The notes beneath the pieces are model-generated. The model saw nothing but the letters and a program-made list of their open reading frames with translations. It made no database searches and was not told the DNA's origin. DNA of 64,000 nucleotides from an uncultured Treponema sp. (GTDB lineage Bacteria > Spirochaetota > Spirochaetia > Treponematales > Treponemataceae), in assembly GCA_910584475.1 (NCBI GenBank), contig CAJUBD010000007.1:99216-163215 (forward strand), read 5' to 3'. A program made the translations under genes and the position numbers. This document shows, piece after piece, positions 33,314-42,644 of this stretch; position 1 is the stretch's first letter, and every line of letters starts with the position of its first letter.

Positions 33314-35378
33314 TTTGCCTTCCGATATTCTCAATGGAAGCTTTTATGCTTGCAGAAATTTCCGAGAGCATCGTGCTTGTTTCTTGGATTTGCTCGGCCT
33401 CGTTCGTCATTTCAGTCATATCGACTTTTATCACATCCGTAGAATTTTGCAGCGTCTGCACTTCGCCCAAAATGAATTTATTGTTTTGCGTCATTTGTCC
33501 TGCCGCGAATTTTACGTCGCTTTCACCGTTGTTCATATCGGCGAGCGCGGCGACAATTTGCTTGGAGCCTTCCTCCTGCTCTTGCATCGCATTGCGGATT
33601 TGCGTGACGAGATCCGTCGTGGATTCAATTCCCGAGGAAATCAAATTAAGGGCTTGAGTCGTGTCGTTGGCAGCGCTTACGATTTCGCCAATTTCCGAAG
33701 TTATTTTGTTCAATTGGTCGCCGATTGTTTTTGACTGCGTTGTGGAAGTTTCGGAAAGCTTACGGATTTCGTCTGCCACGACGGAAAATCCTTTGCCCGC
33801 CTCACCTGCATGCGCGGCTTCGATCGCGGCATTCATCGCGAGCAGATTTGTCTGCGCGGCGATGTTCGCGATTATGATGTTGGCTTCTTGCAACGATTGT
33901 GATTCATCGGAAATCACCTGCACCTTCGCGTTCGTCTGTTCCTGATGCTTCACCGTGTTGCTAGTGTTCTGTTCAAGTTCGGTAAACAAAGTGTACATTT
34001 TCTCTACGGACTTGTCCACGGAATTTATGTTGCCAATCATTTGCTCGACCGCCGCCGAAGCCTCCGTAACTCCCGCCGCCTGATTTCCAATCATATTTTC
34101 AAGGCTCTGAATGCTTTGCGCGATTTCATTCACCGCGCCGGCAGTCCTGTTTACGCCGTCGGCTTGATCCGTAATTTGCAAATTCACATTTTTGATTTTT
34201 TCCTGAATTTTCAAAAGCTGCGCTTCGGTATGCTCGGAACCATATTCCAAGTCCTTTCCTGCCGTGGCAAGCAAATTTTCGGAAGTCTTTATGTCGCGGA
34301 CAATCGAGTGGAGTTTTTCCGTAAATTTATTGAAACCTTGCACGACTTCTCCGATTTCGTCATTTGAAATTACGGCGATTCGTTTCGTAAGGTCCGCTTC
34401 TCCCGTCGCAATGGCGGCGATATTTTTGTTCACTTCCCGAAGCGGATGTATGGCACGCACAATCATAAATCCAATCAGTCCTGCCGCGAGAACGGTTGAC
34501 AGCACGAACACTATTCCCAAAACTTTTAGCATCGCGTTGAGACCGCCAAAAAAATCTTCCATAGGCGCATAGACCAAGACCGCCCAATCGCAACTGCCGC
34601 CGATCGGCATATAAAAGCAAATGTATTTTGTCTTTGTCTCTGAATCGAAGTAAGTTCCGTGTCCTGTTTGACCGGCGCACATTCTTTCGATTATCTTCAG
34701 CTGCTCTTCGCTGGCGTTGTCACGGATATTGCGCTGTTCGCTTATGTCTTCAAAATCCGCGCTGGCAACATAGTCTCCGCTTTTCATCTCAATTACGCAA
34801 GGGTGGGAACTCTTTCCGATCGTCATTTCGGAAACGATCTCGCTCAAATGAATTCCATTGATTACGGAAACCAAAACGCCCTGCATCTTTCCGCCAGCCT
34901 TGTCGAAATACGGGAACGCATAGAACGTGGAAACATTTCCGTTCACAGTACTCCAGTTCGGCTTCATGATGTATGGCTTTTGAGTTTTTATTGATTCGGC
35001 CAAATATTCGCGGCTCGACAAATCCGAATATTTCCCAGTGGTCGTCCAGCCGACGCCTTTTTCATTGTATATCGCCATTCCGAGATAATCCTTGTCTTCC
35101 TTCGCAATCGCCATCATCATTTCCCATTTGTCGTGCATGTCGATTTCTGGACTTTTGATTTCTTCAAGCGATGCGAGCGCGGAAAGCATTTTGAATTCCT
35201 GCTCGTTTATCATGCGGATTTCAGAAGCCACGAGCGCGGTCATGTGCCTCATGTCGTTTTGGATGGACGAGCTTAATTCCTCGGAAGATTTTTGTCTTGA
35301 GACTAAAAGAAAAATTGTGTTTGTGACGAGTATTACAGCTACGACAGCAATTAAAAGTTTGCTTACAATGCTTTTCAT
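33294..35378 (-). CDS. Methyl-accepting chemotaxis protein with Cache sensor
   Basis: 694 aa from the ATG at 35378 (GAGGCGAAAA upstream). TM1 (about 5-27), a periplasmic dCache-like domain of about 250 aa (GVGWTTTGKYSDLSSREYL, CDWAVLVYAPMEDFF), TM2 (about 283-306), HAMP (RAIHPLREVNKNIAAIATGE), then a methyl-accepting coiled coil with the hairpin tip IIANIAAQTNLLAMNAAIEA and DEIRKLSETS. It signals to CheA/CheW, which lie elsewhere. The C-terminus lacks the NWxxF pentapeptide. Confidence 0.93.
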   Translation of the reverse strand: MKSIVSKLLIAVVAVILVTNTIFLLVSRQKSSEELSSSIQNDMRHMTALVASEIRMINEQEFKMLSALASLEEIKSPEIDMHDKWEMMMAIAKEDKDYLGMAIYNEKGVGWTTTGKYSDLSSREYLAESIKTQKPYIMKPNWSTVNGNVSTFYAFPYFDKAGGKMQGVLVSVINGIHLSEIVSEMTIGKSSHPCVIEMKSGDYVASADFEDISEQRNIRDNASEEQLKIIERMCAGQTGHGTYFDSETKTKYICFYMPIGGSCDWAVLVYAPMEDFFGGLNAMLKVLGIVFVLSTVLAAGLIGFMIVRAIHPLREVNKNIAAIATGEADLTKRIAVISNDEIGEVVQGFNKFTEKLHSIVRDIKTSENLLATAGKDLEYGSEHTEAQLLKIQEKIKNVNLQITDQADGVNRTAGAVNEIAQSIQSLENMIGNQAAGVTEASAAVEQMIGNINSVDKSVEKMYTLFTELEQNTSNTVKHQEQTNAKVQVISDESQSLQEANIIIANIAAQTNLLAMNAAIEAAHAGEAGKGFSVVADEIRKLSETSTTQSKTIGDQLNKITSEIGEIVSAANDTTQALNLISSGIESTTDLVTQIRNAMQEQEEGSKQIVAALADMNNGESDVKFAAGQMTQNNKFILGEVQTLQNSTDVIKVDMTEMTNEAEQIQETSTMLSEISASIKASIENIGRQIDQFKI

Positions 35379-35411
35379 TTTTCGCCTCGAAAAAAAGTAG
35401 ATTACAATAAT

Positions 35412-35440
35412 ATTATATACCCAAGTTTCAAAATTGGCAA
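35412..35440 (-). promoter_or_regulatory. Promoter of the MCP gene
   Basis: Minus strand: TTGCCA (35435-35440), 17 bp, TATAAT (35412-35417); leader about 28 nt with a ribosome-binding site. Confidence 0.75.
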
Positions 35441-35464
35441 GCATAAATTTTATTTAAAAACCCA

Positions 35465-35493
35465 TTGACAAAAAAATCCACATCTCGTACAAT
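35465..35493 (+). promoter_or_regulatory. Promoter of the ArsR-family regulator
   Basis: TTGACA (35465-35470), 17 bp, TACAAT (35488-35493). The metalloregulator operator begins 4 bp downstream, so repressor binding would block initiation. Confidence 0.8.
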
Positions 35494-35496
35494 GTC

Positions 35497-35520
35497 ATAT
35501 ATGAACATTTGTTCACATAT
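35497..35520. promoter_or_regulatory. ArsR/SmtB-type operator
   Basis: TGAACATTTGTTCA is a perfect 6-2-6 palindrome flanked by ATAT and CATAT, close to the SmtB/CzrA/CadC consensus. It overlaps the transcription start of the downstream regulator gene. Confidence 0.8.
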
Positions 35521-35531
35521 TCAAATTTTTC

Positions 35532-35713
35532 AGGAGGTAGTATGAATGAAGCCGCACAGATGGCGCGACTTCATTCATCTTAAATTTGTTAAGTTGCGTC
35601 GCAACTTGCCAATCTTGTTATATACATGCGTTTTTCACTTCGTTGCAAAACGCACTAAAAATTCAAGAACAAAATTGCAATTTCGTTCTTGAATTTTTAT
35701 AGGAGGTAGTATG
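35532..35713 (+). repeat. Hairpin-rich element in the arsR leader with duplicated RBS and start
   Basis: AGGAGGTAGTATG occurs at 35532-35544 and again at 35701-35713, where the second copy is the real start of the regulator gene. The 169 bp between contain GTTGCG/CGCAAC and TGCGTTTT/AAAACGCA (loop TCACTTCGTTGC) stems and a 14-bp AAAAATTCAAGAAC/GTTCTTGAATTTTT stem. The first ATG opens a 13-codon decoy frame. Confidence 0.8.
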
Positions 35714-36022
35714 CCAAAGAAAAATGCGCTTCCAGACGAAAATACATTGATTGAACTTTCGGAATTATTCAAAGTTTTCGGCGACTCTACGCGCGTGAAA
35801 ATTTTGTTCTTGCTTTTTCAAAAAGGCGAATTTTCAGTAAAGGCGATTTCCGAAGAGCTGCGCGTTTCGCAGTCTGCGACGAGTCATCAGCTGCGGATTT
35901 TGAAAAACGCCCGGCTTGTAAAAAATGTGCGCGAAGGTCAGTCGCTGATTTATTCGCTCGCGGACTCTCATGTTGTTTCGATTCTGAATCAGGGAATCGA
36001 ACACGTCGAAGAAAAAGATTAA
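35711..36022 (+). CDS. ArsR/SmtB-family metal-responsive repressor
   Basis: 103 aa. Winged helix: LFKVFGDSTRVKILFLL, SVKAISEELRVSQSATSHQLRIL (recognition helix) and a beta wing ending SLIYSLAD. An alpha-5-type metal site is readable: D85-x-H87-x10-H98-x2-E101, the spacing of SmtB/CzrA zinc sites, with Glu replacing the last His. The alpha-3 CadC Cys motif is absent, so zinc-type sensing is more likely than arsenic. It heads the metal ATPase region and has its own operator. Confidence 0.93.
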   Translation: MPKKNALPDENTLIELSELFKVFGDSTRVKILFLLFQKGEFSVKAISEELRVSQSATSHQLRILKNARLVKNVREGQSLIYSLADSHVVSILNQGIEHVEEKD

Positions 36023-36044
36023 AAAAAATGACGCAGAGACAATG

Positions 36045-36239
36045 CGCTATTTTTTAAAGAGGCATGACAAAAGTCGCACAAATGGCGCGGCGTTTGTCGA
36101 GACATGTTCGTCCAGTTGCATCGCAACTTATCGAACTTGTTATCTATATAACACATTGCGCTTGAAATCTCGCGCTACACGCTCGTGGCAAGTCATTTCA
36201 TTGCGAATGTGATTAAAATGTTATAATTTAGGAGAAAAA
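36045..36239 (+). repeat. Hairpin-rich element before the metal ATPase gene
   Basis: Related to the ldhA leader element: a GACAAA start, GTTGCATCGCAAC stem, AACTTGTTAT linker, then a degraded TCATTTCATTGC loop. TTATAAT and GGAG follow just before the ATPase start, which may give the ATPase a promoter of its own. Confidence 0.7.
36064..36165 (+). other. Possible 33-codon sORF inside the element
   Basis: MTKVAQMARRLSRHVRPV then ASQLIELVIY. It aligns without gaps to the sORF in the ldhA leader (5221-5337), sharing M-T, A-x-M-A-R, L-S, P-x-A-x-Q-L and LVIY. Only weak ribosome-binding sequence (AGAGG) precedes it. Confidence 0.35.
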
Positions 36240-36241
36240 AA

Positions 36242-38251
36242 ATGGAACACGAACACGATCATGAACATCTTCACGAGCACGCGTGCGGAATAGAAGGATG
36301 CGCACATTGCCATGAAGAAAAAAACGAAATCACTTTGAGGCAAATCATCGCCGCCGCGATAATTTTTGCCATCGCCGTGATAGCCGAGCATTTGCCGATT
36401 TTTCAAGAAGAAAGCGCGCTTCTTTCTTCCAATCAAATTTTGCGCCAAATGATTTTCGCCGCGAAATTGCTTTTGTTCGCCGCAGCGTATTTGATTTGCG
36501 GAAAGAACGTTTTGCTCGGCGCGGTAAAAAATATTTTGCACGGGAAAATTTTCGACGAGCAATTTTTGATGAGCGTCGCGTCGATTGGAGCGATAATTCT
36601 CGGCGAATATCCAGAAGCCGTGGCAGTAATGTTGCTTTACCAAATCGGCGAATATTTCCAGGACAGCGCGGTGGACAAGTCGCGCGATTCCATAAAAAGT
36701 CTCGTGGAACTGCGTCCTGACAAAGCGTTCGTTTTGCGCGACGGAAATGTCGTGGAATTACGCCCGGAAGAAGTCGCGGTCGGCGACATAATTCAAGTGA
36801 AGCCCGGCGAGAGAATTCCTTTGGACGGAATTGTCGTGGAAGGGAATTCATTCGTGGACACGAGCGCGCTTACAGGAGAATCCGTTCCAAAAGAAATTTT
36901 CGAAGGCAAGGAAGTGATGGCGGGCTTCATCAACACTAACGGCTTGATAAAAATAAAAGTCTCAAAACTCGCCTCCGAATCTTCCGCCGCACGAATAATC
37001 GAAATGGTCGAAAACGCGAGCGCGAAAAAAGCGCATGCAGAAAAATTCATCACGCGTTTTGCGAAAGTCTACACACCGCTCGTTTGCTTGGGCGCAGTGC
37101 TTGTCGCGATAGTTCCGCCGATTTTCGCGAACGCCGAATGGACGCCATGGATTTATCGCGCGTTGATGTTCCTCGTAGTTTCTTGCCCGTGCGCGCTCGT
37201 GATTTCCGTGCCCTTGAGTTTTTTTGGCGGAATCGGAAGCGCGTCGAAGCAAGGCATTTTGATAAAAGGAAGCAACTACATCGAATCGCTCGCCTCGGCA
37301 AAGAGTGCCGTATTCGACAAAACAGGCACGCTCACTCAAGGCGTTTTCGTGGTGAACGAAATTCATCCGTCGCACAAATCGAAAATTTCCGAGGAAGAAC
37401 TTTTGGCGATTGCGACTCATGCCGAAAAATTTTCCGATCATCCGATTTCCAAGTCGCTCAAAAATGCGCATCACTGCGAAAGATGCGATTCTGTCGTGCT
37501 CGGAAACATTCACGAAATCGCGGGCGAAGGAATTTCCGTGGAACTTGACGGAAAGAAAATTCTCGCGGGAAATTTGAAGTTGATGCAAAGCCAAAATGTC
37601 GAGCAAATTTCGCCCTGCGAAAAAGACGATTTCGGCACAATCGTTCACATCGCGATCGACGGAATTTACGCCGGACACATCGTCATTTCCGACAAGCCGA
37701 AAGATGAAAGCCGCGACGCGATTTCCATGCTGAAAAAACTCGGCGTGAAAAAAACCGTCATGCTTACGGGCGACAGCCATGACAATGCCGAAGCGACCGC
37801 GAAGATTTTGGGCATAGACGAATTCCGCGCGGAACTTTTGCCGGAAGACAAAGTCGGAATCGTAGAAGAGCTTTTGCAGGAAAGAATCGGCGGAAAGAGA
37901 ACGAAATTGCTTTTTGCCGGCGACGGAATAAACGATGCGCCTGTCCTTGCGAGGGCGGATGTCGGAATCGCAATGGGCGCTTTGGGAAGCGACTCCGCCA
38001 TCGAGGCTGCCGATGTGGTAATAATGAACGACAATCCGCTTCAAATCGCGAACGGAATAAAAATCGCTCGAAAGACTATGGGAATCGTAAAGCAAAACAT
38101 CACGCTTTCGCTCGCCGTGAAATTCGCGATTATGGCACTGGCGGTTTTCGGAATCGCGAACATGTGGCTTGCGGTTTTCGGCGATGTCGGAGTGGCATTG
38201 CTCGCCGTGTTGAACGCGCTTCGCATCGCCCCGAAAAACAAAAGAAATTGA
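36242..38251 (+). CDS. Zn/Cd-type P1B ATPase (metal efflux)
   Basis: 669 aa. N-terminal His-rich tail (HEHDHEHLHEHACGIEGCAHC) instead of an HMA fold. Then the TGES actuator (TGESVPKE), C315-P316-C317 in the metal-transport helix, phosphorylated D359 in DKTGTLT, HP-dipeptide SDHPISKS, GDGINDAPVLARADVGIAMG, and a terminal membrane pair. The CPC motif and adjacency to an SmtB-type repressor indicate export of Zn2+, Cd2+ or Pb2+. GGAG lies before the ATG. It is probably co-regulated with the repressor, although a separate promoter in the intervening element is possible. Confidence 0.93.
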   Translation: MEHEHDHEHLHEHACGIEGCAHCHEEKNEITLRQIIAAAIIFAIAVIAEHLPIFQEESALLSSNQILRQMIFAAKLLLFAAAYLICGKNVLLGAVKNILHGKIFDEQFLMSVASIGAIILGEYPEAVAVMLLYQIGEYFQDSAVDKSRDSIKSLVELRPDKAFVLRDGNVVELRPEEVAVGDIIQVKPGERIPLDGIVVEGNSFVDTSALTGESVPKEIFEGKEVMAGFINTNGLIKIKVSKLASESSAARIIEMVENASAKKAHAEKFITRFAKVYTPLVCLGAVLVAIVPPIFANAEWTPWIYRALMFLVVSCPCALVISVPLSFFGGIGSASKQGILIKGSNYIESLASAKSAVFDKTGTLTQGVFVVNEIHPSHKSKISEEELLAIATHAEKFSDHPISKSLKNAHHCERCDSVVLGNIHEIAGEGISVELDGKKILAGNLKLMQSQNVEQISPCEKDDFGTIVHIAIDGIYAGHIVISDKPKDESRDAISMLKKLGVKKTVMLTGDSHDNAEATAKILGIDEFRAELLPEDKVGIVEELLQERIGGKRTKLLFAGDGINDAPVLARADVGIAMGALGSDSAIEAADVVIMNDNPLQIANGIKIARKTMGIVKQNITLSLAVKFAIMALAVFGIANMWLAVFGDVGVALLAVLNALRIAPKNKRN

Positions 38252-38263
38252 CGCAAATTCAAT

Positions 38264-38292
38264 TTGCCCTATTTCAAAAAGTATGATATAAT
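38264..38292 (+). promoter_or_regulatory. Promoter of the first EAL gene (leaderless type)
   Basis: TTGCCC (38264-38269), 17 bp, TATAAT (38287-38292); the ATG follows after 7 nt. Confidence 0.75.
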
Positions 38293-38299
38293 AAATACA

Positions 38300-40357
38300 A
38301 TGCGAAAAGTTTTTATAGTCGGGAATTTCCTCACGCTGTTTCTTGCGGCGGCGTATATGGTTTTTTCCGCAAGAAAAAAAAGTGAAAAGTTCAAGAATTT
38401 CTTTGCTTTATGCGCGATGGTTTTTCTCTGCGCGCTTTTCCAGACGTTGAATTTCTTCGCGTCTGGAAAAGCCTTCGGCATAATTTCACGCTGCCTGTAT
38501 TTGGCACTCGATGTCTGCACGGTCGCCTTTATAGCGGCTTTCATAGCGTCGATTCCAAAATTCAATCGTATGAAGTATTGCCTGCTTGGATTTTTCGCAC
38601 TTTCCGCAATCGCGTTAAGCGCGATACTTCGGCGCACCAATTTTACATGCAATTTTTCTTCGCCAATTTATTTGCTCATTATTTCATATATTTTTTATAC
38701 GATTTTCTTCAAATTGGACAGGCTCATATTGAACTCAATGCTTACGCTGGCGAACGAAAAAATAAGTTATGCGGTCGTATGCTTTGACGAAAAGGGGAAA
38801 TGCTTTTACCTGAACCGAAGCGCGCGAGCCATTTTCGGACATGAAAAATTTGCCTATGTAAGCGCGGAAGGCTACAAAGACAAATTGAAGCGACGCTATT
38901 CCAAAGATATGCCGGACTTCATAAAGCTCTCCCAAAGTTTCGAAATCGGAGAAGAAGAACACAAATACGAAACCGAATATAGAATCATCCGTGACAAAAA
39001 AAATCGGAAGATTTGCAGTTATCTCAAACTCACCGACATAACCAAGGAAATCGCGCTCATAGAACAGGAAAGATTTCGCACCGAGCACGACGCGCTGACA
39101 GGCATTTACAATAGAAACACTTTCTTCAAGTACGCGGCGGAAATTCTCCAAAAAAACATGCGGACACAATTTTTGCTCATCGCCACAGACATAATGGACT
39201 TTAAAATCATAAACAGCGTTTTCGGCGAGAATACCAGCAATGAACTTCTCAAACTTTCCGCGCGTCTGATTTCGTCAAAAAAATCGCCGAATAAAATTTG
39301 CGGACGGATTTCCGGCGACAAATTCGCGGTTCTTGTGGAAAAAGATTTTTTCGATATGAAAGAAGTCCAAAAGAACAACGACTTGTTGCAAGAGACAGTC
39401 AAAAAATTTAATTTCATCGTAAAAAATTATATTGGCATATACGAAGTCTCCGACCATTTCGAAAATGTCAAGACGATGTTCGACAAGGCGATGCTAGCCA
39501 TCAAAGAAATTTATGGCGACCTTGAAAAGAAAGTCGCATTCTACGATACACCGCTTATGGAAAAGATGCTCAGCGACAGGCAGACAATCACTCAATTTGA
39601 AAGTTCGCTTGCCAAAGGCGAGTTCACGATGTTCTTGCATCCCCAAGTCGACGCGGCGACCTCGCGCATTATGGGCGCGGAAGCCCTCGCCAGATGGATA
39701 AAGCCCGGCAAAGGAGTCATCGCTCCTTCGCAATTTATTCCGTTGCTGGAAAAGGCAGGCCTCATCCATAAACTCGATCAATATATTTGGGAATTGGCGG
39801 CGAAGAAACTTGCCGAATGGAAGGCAAGCAACAATGAAATGTACATTTCCATAAACATTTCCGTAAAAGATTTCTACTACGGCGATGTGTATAAAATCCT
39901 TACTGGCCTTGTCGAAAAATACGGCATTTCTCCGCAAAAGCTGAACATCGAAATTACGGAAACAGTTTTGATGCAGAACATCGACATTCACCGAAACATA
40001 TTGCAGAAATTGCACGACTACGGATTTACTATTGAAATGGACGATTTCGGCTCAGGATATTCTTCGCTAAACACATTGAAGAATCTCGAAATGAACATTT
40101 TGAAAATCGACATGGATTTCCTTAAAGATTGGGACCGCAACAAAAAAAATCGCAACATAATCGCTTCGATAATTTCGATGTCAAAAGCGCTTGGAATGAC
40201 TGTCGTCTCGGAAGGCGTGGAAACGAAAGAGCAGGCGGAATTTTTGAAAGAAAGCGGCTGCGATATTTTCCAGGGATTTTATTTTTCAAAGCCAATTCCG
40301 GTCGACGACTTTAAAGAACTTTATGTGAACAGGAGCGCGCGCAATGGACAATATTGA
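38300..40357 (+). CDS. Membrane GGDEF(degenerate)-EAL c-di-GMP phosphodiesterase
   Basis: 685 aa. Five or so N-terminal membrane helices (to about residue 135), a PAS-like segment (YAVVCFDEKGKCFYLNRSAR), a GGDEF domain with the active site degraded to RISGDKFA, and a full EAL domain: EALARW, N in ISINISVKD, E in IEITET, DDFGSG, K in LKIDMD, and E in SEGVET. It is therefore expected to hydrolyse c-di-GMP, with the GGDEF fold as a GTP or regulatory module. The upstream in-frame start at 38264 lies inside the promoter and is rejected. The stop overlaps the next gene by 14 bp. Confidence 0.9.
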   Translation: MRKVFIVGNFLTLFLAAAYMVFSARKKSEKFKNFFALCAMVFLCALFQTLNFFASGKAFGIISRCLYLALDVCTVAFIAAFIASIPKFNRMKYCLLGFFALSAIALSAILRRTNFTCNFSSPIYLLIISYIFYTIFFKLDRLILNSMLTLANEKISYAVVCFDEKGKCFYLNRSARAIFGHEKFAYVSAEGYKDKLKRRYSKDMPDFIKLSQSFEIGEEEHKYETEYRIIRDKKNRKICSYLKLTDITKEIALIEQERFRTEHDALTGIYNRNTFFKYAAEILQKNMRTQFLLIATDIMDFKIINSVFGENTSNELLKLSARLISSKKSPNKICGRISGDKFAVLVEKDFFDMKEVQKNNDLLQETVKKFNFIVKNYIGIYEVSDHFENVKTMFDKAMLAIKEIYGDLEKKVAFYDTPLMEKMLSDRQTITQFESSLAKGEFTMFLHPQVDAATSRIMGAEALARWIKPGKGVIAPSQFIPLLEKAGLIHKLDQYIWELAAKKLAEWKASNNEMYISINISVKDFYYGDVYKILTGLVEKYGISPQKLNIEITETVLMQNIDIHRNILQKLHDYGFTIEMDDFGSGYSSLNTLKNLEMNILKIDMDFLKDWDRNKKNRNIIASIISMSKALGMTVVSEGVETKEQAEFLKESGCDIFQGFYFSKPIPVDDFKELYVNRSARNGQY

Positions 40358-42641
40358 AAAAATTTACTTGATTTGCGCGGTGATAGAGTTCGCATCTTTG
40401 GCGTTCATTTTCGTCCGCCTCATAATGTCAAGAGAGGCTTTTTTTAAATCGCATATTTCCCTAATCGGAGCGAGTTTGCTAACAATCCTGATTTATTCGT
40501 TTTTCATTTTTTCGCGCACATATCAAAAGGCGATGCTGTTCGACGGTCTGTATTTTATATGCACGGATTGGCTTTGTCTTTCAATGCTCACTTTCATCGT
40601 ATTCTACTGCAAGGTAAATGTTGAATCAAAAATAATTTGGAAGATTGCGACCTGCCTGTGCGCCATAGATTCGATTTCGCTTTTCATAAATAATTGGACG
40701 CGACATTCTTTCGACTTGAGCGCAATCCAAATCGCGAACGAACACATTTATTGGCTTTGCGAATTCAAATGGCCGCATTATCTGCATTTGGCTTGGTGCT
40801 ACACGATGATCGCGATTTCATCGGCTTTGCTGATTTACAACACCATAAAGTCGCCTTGGGCCTACAAAAGAAATTTTGCGATGATCCTCGCGGCATTCCT
40901 TCTACTGGTTTTCGTGAACGCAGTTTGCTATTCGCAAAATTTGCCAATTGATTTTTCTGTTTTCTGCTACCCGCTTTTGGCAATGTTCACATGCTATTAC
41001 ACCGTCTACAAAGTTCCGCGGCGCGTTTTGGGAAACGCGTTGAAACTCGTAAACGAAAGCGTGAACGACGCGACTTTATATTTTGACGTAAAAGACAAAT
41101 GCGTCTACAAAAATTCCAAGGCAAAGCAATTGTTTTCCAAAGACGGAAAATTCGACGAGCAGAAGGCCGTTCAGATTCTCCGAAAAGCGCGGGAAAATCA
41201 TGCCGATTCAAAAAACCTTTCGCGCGAATGCTTTATGATAAACGGCGAGGAATTGCAATTCGAAGTCGAAGCGGAGGAAATCAGCAATGAAAAAGAATGC
41301 CTCGGCTCTTATTTGAAACTCACGGACAAAACCGAGGAGACACAAAAATATTTGACGCAAAAATTTTTCGCGACCCACGACGAGCTTACGGGACTTTACA
41401 ATCGCGAGCATTTTTTCGTATTATGCGATGACAGAATCGAAAACGATGTGGGCACGGAATTTCTGATGATTTCCACGAACATTCTGCAGTTCAAACTTTT
41501 GAACGAACTTTTCGGCGAGGAAATCGGGAACGAAGTTTTGGTCAACATCGCGATTGCAGCGCAAACTTTTTTCATTGACGACAGCATAATCGGAAGAATA
41601 AACGATGACAAATTCTGTTGTCTTGTGCAAGCGAAATTCTTCAATGAAAGTTCCCTTGAAGAAATCACACAGGCCGCGCAAGACGTGATAAAAGACTCTA
41701 TGCATAAAGTCAATCTCCGAATCGGAATTTGCCATGTGCGCGGAATTGAGGAAAAGGCGCAAACTTTGTATGACAAAACGCAACTCGTAATAAAAAAGGA
41801 CGCGAACAACTACAGCCAAAATTATGCTTGGTACGATTCGAATTTAATGGACGAACTTTTTCGTGAGCATCAAATTACTAGCGACTTTGAAAGCTCGCTC
41901 GAACAAGGCCGCATCCAAATGTATTTGCAGCCGTTTGTCGATATTACGGGAAAAACTTCAGGCGGCGAGGCGCTCGCTCGATGGGACCACAAACATTACG
42001 GAATAATCATGCCAGACGATTTCATTCCGATTTTGGAGCGCGCCGGACTAATGCACAAACTCGACACATATATTTGGAGGCAGGCCGCGAAAACGCTCGC
42101 CGACTGGCAAAGCAAAAAAAATCTGAACCTTCAAATTTCGGTAAACGTTTCCTCAAAAGACATGTTCTACATCGACATTCCAAAAGAATTCGAAAAGCTT
42201 CTCAAAGAATTCAAATTCAATCCGCGAAATTTGAAAATCGAATTTACCGAAGAAGGAATCACGAATGACAAGAAAAATGCGGGCGCGATTTTTGAAAGGC
42301 TGAAGGCGTTCGGATTTGAAATCGGAATTGACGACTTCGGGCACGGACATTCTTCGCTGAACATGCTCAAAGACATAAACGCTGATATTTTGAAAATGGA
42401 TATGGTTTTGCTCCAGCAAGACAAAAATCCAGAGCGCAGCGAAATAATCTTGAACTTCATTTCGCAAGTTTCCCACGCATTGGGAATGCGCTTGATTTCA
42501 GAAGGTGTCGAGAATTCAAAACAATTGGAAATGCTCAAAAATCTAGGATGCGATTATTATCAGGGATTTTTATTTTCACACCCGTTGGCGGTAGACGATT
42601 TTGAAAAGAAGTATTTCGAGGACAATGCGATAAAAATTTAA
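40344..42641 (+). CDS. Second membrane GGDEF(degenerate)-EAL protein
   Basis: 765 aa with the same plan as its neighbour: seven hydrophobic helices (to about residue 225), a PAS-like segment, a GGDEF domain degraded to RINDDKFC, and an EAL domain with EALARW, N in ISVNVSSKD, E in IEFTEEG, DDFGHG, LKMDM and SEGVEN. The gene overlaps the first by 14 bp and is a diverged tandem duplicate. It is likely a c-di-GMP phosphodiesterase. Having two in one operon suggests distinct signals sensed by the membrane parts. Confidence 0.9.
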   Translation: MDNIEKIYLICAVIEFASLAFIFVRLIMSREAFFKSHISLIGASLLTILIYSFFIFSRTYQKAMLFDGLYFICTDWLCLSMLTFIVFYCKVNVESKIIWKIATCLCAIDSISLFINNWTRHSFDLSAIQIANEHIYWLCEFKWPHYLHLAWCYTMIAISSALLIYNTIKSPWAYKRNFAMILAAFLLLVFVNAVCYSQNLPIDFSVFCYPLLAMFTCYYTVYKVPRRVLGNALKLVNESVNDATLYFDVKDKCVYKNSKAKQLFSKDGKFDEQKAVQILRKARENHADSKNLSRECFMINGEELQFEVEAEEISNEKECLGSYLKLTDKTEETQKYLTQKFFATHDELTGLYNREHFFVLCDDRIENDVGTEFLMISTNILQFKLLNELFGEEIGNEVLVNIAIAAQTFFIDDSIIGRINDDKFCCLVQAKFFNESSLEEITQAAQDVIKDSMHKVNLRIGICHVRGIEEKAQTLYDKTQLVIKKDANNYSQNYAWYDSNLMDELFREHQITSDFESSLEQGRIQMYLQPFVDITGKTSGGEALARWDHKHYGIIMPDDFIPILERAGLMHKLDTYIWRQAAKTLADWQSKKNLNLQISVNVSSKDMFYIDIPKEFEKLLKEFKFNPRNLKIEFTEEGITNDKKNAGAIFERLKAFGFEIGIDDFGHGHSSLNMLKDINADILKMDMVLLQQDKNPERSEIILNFISQVSHALGMRLISEGVENSKQLEMLKNLGCDYYQGFLFSHPLAVDDFEKKYFEDNAIKI

Positions 42642-42644
42642 GGA

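Noticed and set aside
36962..38095. 377-aa minus-strand frame opposite the metal ATPase
   Set aside because: Antisense shadow. The ATPase motifs on the plus strand are complete.
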